Assembly (NCBI GenBank): GCA_947475125.1
Contig: CANJMX010000104.1
Span: 1-5,549 of the forward strand
Length of the DNA: 5,549 nt
Direction of reading: 5' to 3'
Source of the DNA: Actinomycetota bacterium
GTDB lineage: Bacteria; Actinomycetota; Thermoleophilia; Miltoncostaeales; Miltoncostaeaceae
Below are positions 1 through 5,425 of the stretch, one piece after another (the stretch's first letter is position 1; each line of letters starts with the position of its first letter). The translations under genes were made by a program, and so were the position numbers. Below the pieces are notes generated by a model that had not been told where the DNA came from, ran no database searches, and saw only the letters and a list, made by a program, of their open reading frames with translations.

Positions 1-515
1 AGGGTGGCCGCGGTTGCCGCAAGCGACGTGAGCACGCCGGTGTCCTGGTTCACCGTGTACGACGAGATGCTGGTACCCGTCCAGTTGCTCACGTACACGT
101 ACTTGCCATCAGGCGTCACCCGCACGAGCCCCGGACCCGTGCCGGTTGCCACCGTGCCGATCTGTGTGAGCTGGCCGGTGGCCCCCACCGAGTACTGCAC
201 CAAGGTGTTGCCCGAGTAGTTGCTCACGTAGACGAATCGCCCATCGGGCGTCGAGGCCACGGAATATGGATTGGTCTGAGCGATTGTCGCCGTCTCGAGC
301 GGGGTGAGCGCACCGGCGTCGTCCGCTGAGTACTGAGAAATGCTGTTCGCACCGCTATTGGCCACGTACACGTAACGGCCATTGGACGTCACGGCGATGC
401 CGATGGGCGAGGTGCTCGCCGTAGTGTTGGTGGCGGCCGACAGGGTGCCATCGGCCTGCACGGTGAACCGCGACACGTTCGTGCTGCCGCTATTGGTGGC
501 GTAGAGCACCTCGGC
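1..515 (-). repeat. Second YVTN-type beta-propeller C2, truncated by the window edge
   Basis: Residues 1228 onward. Three complete blades (515-381, 380-243, 242-108; 45, 46 and 45 residues) and most of a fourth (107-1). The motifs are near canonical: RYVYVANSGANSISQYS, RFVYVSNYSGNTLVQYS and KYVYVSNWTGTSISSYT, each with a TPDG or similar turn before it. By analogy with C1 about three more blades should follow beyond the left edge. Confidence 0.87.
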
Positions 516-3500
516 TGGTTGCACCACCCGGGCCGCGGAGTTCATGGTGGCCGTTGTGCCATCGAGCGCAGTGGCGGTGACCACCGCGCGCACGTACCGC
601 CATGCGTCGCCCACAGCAGGCGTGTACGTGGCCGTGGCGCTGCCCGTGCCCGTGGCACTCGCCCAGGGGCCCGATGCCGAGCTCGACACCTGCCACTGGT
701 ACGCGAAGGTGTTGCCCTCACCCACCCAGTTGCCGGTGCCAGCAGTGGCACTGGCTCCCACGCGAACGACTGCGGGCACCGCCGGCTCAGGAGCAGGGCC
801 CATCGTCGATCCCAGGCCAAGACGCGCAGCCGTGGGGCCGACGACGCCCAGGTTGTTCGTGACCGAGCTGGCGCTCAGCCGCAGGTTGGCAGTACCAGCG
901 CCACCGCCGGTGACCGTCACCATGTACGGGCCGGCACCACTGCCGGTGACCGACTGCACCGTCCAGCCAGTGGCGCCACCAACCACGCTGAAGTCGCTGG
1001 CGTCGAGGCCGGTCACCCACTGGTTGAAGCTGACTGTGAACGTCATGGTGCCCGAGGCGCCGGTGCCCAAGTTGGCACGCAGCAGAGTGGCTGCCGGCCG
1101 TGGCGTCAGCAATGCGATGCCCCATGGGTTGCCGGTCACCACAGCCGATACGGGCGACAGCGCCGTGAGCAGGCCCGTGCCAGCGTTGCGCGAGTACTGC
1201 GACACCGTATTGGCGCCGTAGTTCGCCTGATACACGTTGGCGCCATCCGGGGTCACGATGATCCCGACTGGGCTTGTGGATGCCGCGATGGTCGCGGGGC
1301 TGAGGGCGGTCAGCGCACCGCTACCGCCCACGCTGAACTGGCCCACCACGTTGCTGCCCCACGACCCGCCGTACACGTTGAGACCATCAGGCGACACGGC
1401 GCCGGTAAGCGCCCCGGTGAACGCCACATTTGCGGGTGTCATTGGGGACAGCAGCCCGGCGGCGCCGATCGAGAACTGGTCGACCTTGCCGCTCGTGTTG
1501 TCGAACACGTAGGCGTATGCACCATTCGCGCTGATCACCACATTGCATGGGTCTGCCGATGTGACGACTGCCGGGGTCGAGAGCGACGACAGCTGCCCTG
1601 TGACCTGATCGATGGCGTACTGGAGCACCTGATTGGTACCGCGACTGGCCACGTACAGGTACGTGCCCGCGGGGTTCACGGCCAGCCCCTCGGGGTTGGT
1701 GCCCGCAGTGATCGTGGGGGTGGGAAGCGGTACGAGTCGCCCGTCAGAGAGAACGCGGAACTGGCCCACCATGCCGCTGGTGCGGTAGCCCACGTACGCA
1801 AACCGCTGGTCGGGGGTGATGGCCAAGTACCAGGGTGCGGACCCTGCACCCGTCGACACTGTCGGGGTGGACAGCGGCGACAGCGAACCATCCGGTTGCA
1901 CCGCGAACTGGCTGATGCTGTTGCCACCCGTACTTACCGAATAGGCAAATGCATTGTCGGGCGTCACGGCCACGCCATGAGGAGTGGCATCGGTTGTGCC
2001 GGCGACGGTGACGGGGCCCAGCGCACCACCCAGGCCAATCGGGAACTGGCCCACGCTGCTGGCCGAGACCTGCGCGACCAGCAGCGATGAACCCGGCACA
2101 ACCCGGCTGGACGCGAGCGAGTACGCCGTGGCCGATCCGCTGGCGTTACTGGCGACCACCTGCACCCTCAGGTACTTCGCCAGATCGGTGGTGGCCACCG
2201 AGTAGCTGGCCGTGGCATTGCCGGTGCCCGCGGCACTGGCCCAGCCATCGGTGCCGTTGGACGACACCTGCCACTGGTAGGCGTACGTGATCGTGGCCGG
2301 GCCGGTCCAGGTGCCGCTGGTGGCGGTGAGCACCCCATACGTGGTGCTCGTTCCGGCCACCGCGGGTGCCACGGTGTTCACGGGACCCGTATTCACGTTC
2401 ACACTGGGGGCAACTACCGACTGCAGCGGCCCCTGCGTATTGGCACGGTCAACCACGGCCCCCGACCGCAGGGTGAGAACGAGCGCGCCTGCCTGCAGAG
2501 GCGATGTGCCTGTCACCGTCACGGTGTACGGGCCGAACCCCGATCCGCTCACGCCAGTCACTGACCATCCGGCGGCGGCCGCGCCGCCAAGCGTGAAGTC
2601 GGCGGCGGTGAGGCCGCTCACCAACTGGTCGAAGTTGAGCGTGTACGTGATGGGGCTCGTTGTGGCCACTGCCGTGGAGGGCGTGAGCGAACTGACCGTG
2701 GGCGTTCCGTAGTCGAGGCCTCGGAACAGCGTGGCGGTCGCGGCGTTGTACTGCGTGGCGGGCCCCGCGTTGCCGGCGGCATCGGTGAACGACCCCGCGC
2801 GGAACCCCAGCGCCACGGTGCCGTTGGGTGGCAGCGACGACGGGTTTGACACCGTCACCGTGTACGGGCCGGTGCCCGACCCGGTGATCGAGGCCACGGT
2901 CCAGCCACTCGACGTACCGCTGATGATGAAGTTGCTCGCCGTGAGCGGCGCGGCCGGCGCCTCGCTCAGGTTGAGCGTGTAGGTGATGGGGCTGGTGAAC
3001 GTGGTGAGAGATGACGCGGTAAGCGACGACACCGCTGGTGCCACGGAGTCGTATGTGGTGGCCGCGGTGCCAGCGATAGGTGCGGCTGGGAACGACGACC
3101 CATTGAGGGTGACCGCCCCGGTATTGAGCGACGCCGTCACGGTGCCCTGAGTCGGTGCCACGCCGTTCAGCGTCACCATGTACGGCCCGCTGCCCGACCC
3201 GGTGACCGACGCCACCGACCACCCGGTGCTGGTACCGCCGACCGTGACGTCGCTGGCAGTCAGCCCAGTGGGCGTGCCGCTGCTGAAGTCGAGGCGAAAG
3301 CGCACGGTGGTGGTGGTGGCATATGACGCCATCGGTGTGATGACGGCCTCTGGACGCCCCCACACCAGAACCCATCCATTGGGGTTGCCGCCGGCCTGCG
3401 CGGCCGATCCGCCGTACGCGTTGCCGGCCGACCTCGTGGTGATGGCACCGGTGGTCCCGCCGGCATGTGCCCAGTTGGCAGCGGTGGTCTGGCCCACGCC

Positions 3501-4196
3501 ATTGCCGTCGCTCATGCCGAGGCCGATGGAGTTGCTTGCCCCGTTGAACGTCGTGTCGAGCGCGCTGGCCGTGCCCTGCGTGGCCGAGTCGGTGACCCCC
3601 ATCAGGATGAAGTCACCGGTGTCGGCCGTGAACAGCCCGGCCGTCGCACCGTTGCTCTGGGCCAGGTATTTGTAGGTGGGGGTCACCGATCCCGCGGCAT
3701 TGAAGAGTGCGGCCCCAGTTACGGTGATACCGCTGGGCAGCGCAAGCGCGGGCGCGATGGTGGCGGCACCCAACTGGGTCCACGTGTGGGCGCCGGTGGT
3801 GATGACGCCCTGAATGTTGCGGCTGGTGCCGTCCGTGCCGTAGCCCTCCAGCAGGTAGGCGTCGTGCCTCGTGCCGAACACCGCCTGGTTGGCGTACTGC
3901 CCGCCATCAGTGGTCACCGTCGAGAAGATGCTTGCGGTGGAGGCCAGCCCCGAGTTCTGATCGGTGGTGAACAGCGAGCGCATGCCTGAGTTGGTCAGGG
4001 CCGCAGTGGTGGGCTGACGGAACCCGGCGACCAGCTCCCAGGTGCTGCCGTTGAACTGCTTGGTGATGATCGCCGCCTGCGCGCTTGATACCCCCACCGA
4101 CGTGATTCCGATGCACGCAAACAGGCTCGCTACGAGGGCGAGGAGCCACGTCGGCAAACGACGGGTCGAGTGGGTGTCAGCGCGTGAGGGCGGCAA
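1..4196 (-). CDS. Giant secreted repeat protein: signal sequence, Ig-like domains and two YVTN-type beta-propellers; C-terminus beyond the left edge
   Basis: The minus strand is open without a stop from 4310 to base 1, giving at least 1,398 residues from the start chosen here. Domain order (numbering from TTG 4196): signal sequence 1-41; unknown beta-rich region 42-283; Ig-like A1 284-383, A2 384-493, A3 494-604; YQWQ-type Ig-like B1 605-702; seven-bladed propeller C1 703-1031; A4 1032-1138; B2 1139-1227; propeller C2 1228 onward. The composition is rich in Thr, Ser, Gly, Ala and Val, with one Cys (C884) after the signal region, typical of extracellular actinobacterial proteins. No ATG or GTG lies in frame near the start; TTG 4196, TTG 4157, TTG 4229 and CTG 4241 are the candidates, none with a good ribosome site. 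TTG 4196 was chosen because it keeps the basic RR before the hydrophobic core. The function is probably surface adhesion or matrix formation (inference); sorting signal and catalytic domains, if any, lie outside the window. Confidence 0.92.
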   Translation of the reverse strand, partial: MPPSRADTHSTRRLPTWLLALVASLFACIGITSVGVSSAQAAIITKQFNGSTWELVAGFRQPTTAALTNSGMRSLFTTDQNSGLASTASIFSTVTTDGGQYANQAVFGTRHDAYLLEGYGTDGTSRNIQGVITTGAHTWTQLGAATIAPALALPSGITVTGAALFNAAGSVTPTYKYLAQSNGATAGLFTADTGDFILMGVTDSATQGTASALDTTFNGASNSIGLGMSDGNGVGQTTAANWAHAGGTTGAITTRSAGNAYGGSAAQAGGNPNGWVLVWGRPEAVITPMASYATTTTVRFRLDFSSGTPTGLTASDVTVGGTSTGWSVASVTGSGSGPYMVTLNGVAPTQGTVTASLNTGAVTLNGSSFPAAPIAGTAATTYDSVAPAVSSLTASSLTTFTSPITYTLNLSEAPAAPLTASNFIISGTSSGWTVASITGSGTGPYTVTVSNPSSLPPNGTVALGFRAGSFTDAAGNAGPATQYNAATATLFRGLDYGTPTVSSLTPSTAVATTSPITYTLNFDQLVSGLTAADFTLGGAAAAGWSVTGVSGSGFGPYTVTVTGTSPLQAGALVLTLRSGAVVDRANTQGPLQSVVAPSVNVNTGPVNTVAPAVAGTSTTYGVLTATSGTWTGPATITYAYQWQVSSNGTDGWASAAGTGNATASYSVATTDLAKYLRVQVVASNASGSATAYSLASSRVVPGSSLLVAQVSASSVGQFPIGLGGALGPVTVAGTTDATPHGVAVTPDNAFAYSVSTGGNSISQFAVQPDGSLSPLSTPTVSTGAGSAPWYLAITPDQRFAYVGYRTSGMVGQFRVLSDGRLVPLPTPTITAGTNPEGLAVNPAGTYLYVASRGTNQVLQYAIDQVTGQLSSLSTPAVVTSADPCNVVISANGAYAYVFDNTSGKVDQFSIGAAGLLSPMTPANVAFTGALTGAVSPDGLNVYGGSWGSNVVGQFSVGGSGALTALSPATIAASTSPVGIIVTPDGANVYQANYGANTVSQYSRNAGTGLLTALSPVSAVVTGNPWGIALLTPRPAATLLRANLGTGASGTMTFTVSFNQWVTGLDASDFSVVGGATGWTVQSVTGSGAGPYMVTVTGGGAGTANLRLSASSVTNNLGVVGPTAARLGLGSTMGPAPEPAVPAVVRVGASATAGTGNWVGEGNTFAYQWQVSSSASGPWASATGTGSATATYTPAVGDAWRYVRAVVTATALDGTTATMNSAARVVQPAEVLYATNSGSTNVSRFTVQADGTLSAATNTTASTSPIGIAVTSNGRYVYVANSGANSISQYSADDAGALTPLETATIAQTNPYSVASTPDGRFVYVSNYSGNTLVQYSVGATGQLTQIGTVATGTGPGLVRVTPDGKYVYVSNWTGTSISSYTVNQDTGVLTSLAATAAT
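516..782 (-). repeat. YQWQ-type Ig-like domain B2
   Basis: Residues 1139-1227. Shows AYQWQVSSSASGPWASATGT, ATATYTPAVGDAWRYVRAVV and NSAARVVQP. Matches B1 over YQWQVSS, W-ASA, GTG and ATA-Y. An 18-base identity (TACCAGTGGCAGGTGTCG in coding sense) remains between the B1 and B2 codons; the rest is clearly diverged. Confidence 0.75.
783..1103 (-). repeat. Big-type Ig-like domain A4
   Basis: Residues 1032-1138. Shows TMTFTVSFNQWVTGLDASDF, GWTVQSVTGSGAGPYMVTV and ASSVTNNLGVVGP at the place of the DAAGN strand. It is followed by a Pro-rich hinge (GPAPEPAVPA). It begins the second A-B-C block and is closest in layout to A3. Confidence 0.78.
1104..2090 (-). repeat. Seven-bladed YVTN/lactonase-like beta-propeller C1
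   Basis: Residues 703-1031 divide exactly into seven repeats of 45-49 residues, mean 47. Blade boundaries: 2090-1956, 1955-1809, 1808-1668, 1667-1524, 1523-1386, 1385-1245, 1244-1104. Each blade follows the scheme (x)YxYVx...G..V.QF.v...G.L..L.pa.v.t...P.gia.tpD. Seven blades is the count for 6-phosphogluconolactonase-like and YVTN propellers. The YVSN motif is worn here (FAYSVS, YLYVAS, YAYVFD, NVYGGS, NVYQAN). Here the propeller sits inside a modular secreted protein, so a binding role is more likely than lactonase activity. The only Cys of the mature protein (C884) lies at the end of blade 4. Confidence 0.88.
2091..2384 (-). repeat. YQWQ-type Ig-like domain B1
   Basis: Residues 605-702. 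Key strand AYQWQVSSNGTDGWASAAGT, then ATASYSVATTDLAKYLRVQV and ASNASGSATA. This pattern (Y-x-W-Q, later W, Y, D, then LRV.V.A.N..G) is common in secreted actinobacterial repeat proteins and related to Ig/fibronectin-like folds. The paired copy B2 has the same AYQWQVSS and WASA motifs. Confidence 0.75.
2385..2717 (-). repeat. Big-type Ig-like domain A3
   Basis: Residues 494-604. Shows SPITYTLNFDQLVSGLTAAD, GWSVTGVSGSGFGPYTVTV and SGAVVDRANTQGP, where DRANTQGP replaces DAAGNAGP. It is directly followed by Ig-like domain B1 and begins the first A-B-C block. Confidence 0.8.
2718..3047 (-). repeat. Big-type Ig-like domain A2
   Basis: Residues 384-493. The most canonical copy: SPITYTLNLSE, LTASNFIISG, GWTVASITGSGTGPYTVTV and the terminal FTDAAGNAGP typical of bacterial Ig-like domains of this type. 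A2 and A3 share the SPITYTLN strand. Confidence 0.8.
3048..3347 (-). repeat. Big-type Ig-like domain A1
   Basis: Residues 284-383. Shows TTTTVRFRLDFS, GLTASDVTVGG and the core signature GWSVASVTGSGSGPYMVTL shared by all four A domains. The end (TGAVTLNGSSFP) lacks the DAAGN found in A2, so this copy is divergent at its last strand. Resembles the bacterial Ig-like family with F..pVtGLtasDF....vtgsG..YtVtV....DaaGN (Big_12-like); the family name is from memory of the pattern. Confidence 0.75.
3348..4073 (-). other. N-terminal region of the giant protein, about 242 residues, no recognised family
   Basis: Begins AIITKQFNGSTWELVAGF and ends NGWVLVWGRPE. It is rich in Gly, Ala, Thr, Ser and Asn, with alternating short hydrophobic segments that suggest beta strands (for example GDFILMGVTD and NGWVLVWG) and no Cys. 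Neither the Big-type nor the propeller motifs of the rest of the protein are present. It may be a ligand-binding or assembly head domain exposed at the N-terminus, but I do not recognise it and cannot assign a role. Confidence 0.6.
4074..4196 (-). other. Signal sequence of the giant protein
   Basis: Residues 1-41 have a polar N-region ending in STRR, a hydrophobic core LPTWLLALVASLFACIG continuing through ITSVGV, and an AQA motif (39-41) followed by AIITKQF, a good signal peptidase I site. An alternative is SLFAC (24-28), which fits the general lipobox pattern and would make C28 a lipidated Cys; the hydrophobic stretch running on past the Cys and the well-placed AQA make the first option more likely. 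The start codon uncertainty affects only the N-region. Confidence 0.7.
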
Positions 4197-4408
4197 TAGG
4201 GATTCGCAGAGGGAAATTCGCGCCCACAATTGACGTGCCAGAAGTGGATTTCCGGCCTTGCGATCGCGCGAATGGTCCTGCTCGCGCCATTCTGGCGCCG
4301 CCCCGTGGATTCACGCACGGATCTGCCGCTTTCGAGCCAAATACGGGGGTTATCCCCACCAAGGAACGTTCCGCCGCGACCCGACGCGGGGGTTTCCCAG
4401 CCCTTGCG
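4197..4408 (-). promoter_or_regulatory. Spacer and putative leader of the giant gene, with palindrome and hairpins; no firm promoter
   Basis: No convincing gene lies here. Visible structure: a perfect 10-base palindrome GGAACGTTCC at 4363-4372; a G-run/C-run inverted repeat at about 4345-4357; an inverted repeat of 5 bp with an 8-base loop at 4303-4320 (CCGTG/CACGG); and a tight hairpin of 6 bp with a 3-base loop at 4284-4298 (GCGCCA/TGGCGC). The in-frame stop closest upstream of the giant gene is TGA at 4313-4311. The region must hold the promoter if the upstream hairpin terminates transcription, but I could not assign -35/-10 boxes with confidence. The palindrome could be an operator; that is a guess from symmetry alone. 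Confidence 0.4.
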
Positions 4409-4434
4409 CGCGGAGGGGCGATTCGCCCCCCGCG
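4409..4434 (-). terminator. Strong GC-rich hairpin directly after the VWA stop codon; probable transcription terminator
   Basis: Arms 4409-4420 and 4424-4434 pair over 11 base pairs (6 inner, one bulged base at 4414, then 5 outer), with a 3-base loop at 4421-4423. On the minus strand it begins 1 base after the TGA of the VWA gene. No T-run follows on the minus strand, which is common for actinobacterial hairpin terminators but leaves open a role in mRNA 3'-end protection. It separates the VWA operon from the giant gene. Confidence 0.6.
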
Positions 4435-4435
4435 G

Positions 4436-5425
4436 TCACCCCTCCAGCGGAGGCAGCCCGGCCATAACGGCACCAGGTCCGGTGGCGATGGGGCGGCGCC
4501 GCGAGAACACCATCAACACCCCGGCGACAGCCAGCAGAATCAACGCGATGAGGGGTGCCAGCACGGTGAGTTCACGCACGGTGGGCACCACCGTCAGTGC
4601 TCCGCCGAGGTCCTGGAAGATCTTGGTCAGGTCGGCCGTTGAGGTCGTCTGCGCAAACACACCGCCGGTCTGCGTGGCCATGCCCGCCAGCACCTGCGGC
4701 GGCGGAGGACGATCGGGGCGACCGGCGTCGTTGCCCAGCATCACGGTGTACAGCGGCACCTTCACCGCCTGCGCGCGGGCGATGGCGTCGTCGGTTGACA
4801 GGCCCACGTTTCCGGCGCCATCGGTGAGGATCATGATGCGCCCGGCCGACTGCGCGGGCGAGGCCGGCAGTGGGTTCAGCACCCCCGCGCCCGAGAGCGA
4901 TCCAAGCCCAGCCGCAACCGCATCTCCCAGCGCCGTACCCTCCTTCACCTGCAGGTGGTCAAGCGCGTTTCGCACCGCGATGCGGTCGAGGGTGGGTGCC
5001 ACCTGCACCACGGCGCGGTCCGAGAACGTCACCAGCCCCACCAGCACCTCCTCCGGTGCGGAATCCAGAAACTGGCTGGCCGCGGCCTTGGCGGCATCCA
5101 GCCGGTTGGGCAGCAGGTCGGTCTTCTGCATGCTCTTCGAGGTGTCGATCTCAAGAATCACGGCGCCCTGGTGCTTCTGCTCGGTGGTGTCCACCGCCGG
5201 GCGGGCAAGCGCGATTGGCCCCATTGCCGCTGCCAGGATCGCCAGCGCCAGCGCTGTGCGGCGCAGGGTGCGCGCCCGGCGGTCCGACCCGATGGCCATC
5301 ACCGACGGGTCGGCAAATGCCTGGCCCACCTTCGACCGGTCGCGCTCCCACAACACGGCGATCACCACGAGCACGGGCACCACCAACAGGGCCCAGAGCC
5401 ACATGGGATTGATGAACGTAAACAT
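4436..5425 (-). CDS. VWA-domain membrane protein, BatA/BatB-like
   Basis: 329 residues, start ATG 5425, stop TGA 4438-4436. The N-terminus MFTFINPMWLWALL followed by ERDR is the usual Bat-type opening: a first membrane helix at about residues 8-26 and a second at about 57-75 (ending ARPAVDT). The von Willebrand A domain spans about 86-275. Its metal-ion site is complete: D94, S96 and S98 in DTSKSM, T164 in KEGTALGD and D202 in TDGAGN. RLDAAK (108-113) and VGLVTFSDRA (129-138) are also typical. A third helix at about 286-307 is followed by a basic tail (SRRRP), so the VWA domain should face outside the membrane, between helices 2 and 3. Family members occur with MoxR AAA+ ATPases and DUF58 proteins and are linked to envelope stress or maturation of other complexes; the exact role here is unknown. 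The gene is the last of its operon, coupled to the upstream gene by TGATG and closed by a hairpin. Identification of the fold is firm; the biological role is not. Confidence 0.93.
   Translation of the reverse strand: MFTFINPMWLWALLVVPVLVVIAVLWERDRSKVGQAFADPSVMAIGSDRRARTLRRTALALAILAAAMGPIALARPAVDTTEQKHQGAVILEIDTSKSMQKTDLLPNRLDAAKAAASQFLDSAPEEVLVGLVTFSDRAVVQVAPTLDRIAVRNALDHLQVKEGTALGDAVAAGLGSLSGAGVLNPLPASPAQSAGRIMILTDGAGNVGLSTDDAIARAQAVKVPLYTVMLGNDAGRPDRPPPPQVLAGMATQTGGVFAQTTSTADLTKIFQDLGGALTVVPTVRELTVLAPLIALILLAVAGVLMVFSRRRPIATGPGAVMAGLPPLEG

Noticed and set aside
519..2090. Long plus-strand open frame of 523 codons
   Set aside because: It lies antisense to the giant gene. Its product is very rich in Arg, His and Gly with no recognisable domain, the usual look of a shadow frame opposite GC-rich codons, while the minus strand gives clear Ig-like and propeller repeats.
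1..2090. Evenly spaced similar segments, about 135-147 bases apart, as a possible CRISPR or satellite array
   Set aside because: The period equals one propeller blade (45-49 codons), similarity is strongest at protein level, and the copies are in frame and diverged. No short identical repeats with unique spacers exist.
1104..2090. Propeller C1 as a 6-phosphogluconolactonase enzyme
   Set aside because: The fold resembles the lactonase family, but it is embedded between Ig-like domains in a secreted mosaic protein and I could not identify conserved catalytic residues. An automatic lactonase label would probably mislead.
2449..3375. Minus-strand open frame of 308 codons within the giant gene
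   Set aside because: It is in another frame of the same strand, with a His/Arg-rich product and no domains. The overlapping frame encodes Ig-like domains A1-A3.
4197..4380. c-di-AMP (ydaO-type) or c-di-GMP riboswitch in the leader
   Set aside because: A GTGAATCC segment and several stems recall these elements, but the conserved cores are not in the right order or spacing.
4130..4473. Small minus-strand open frames in the spacer (4318-4130 and 4473-4177)
   Set aside because: They overlap either the end of the VWA gene or the start of the giant gene in another frame, show no family features and have no good ribosome site.
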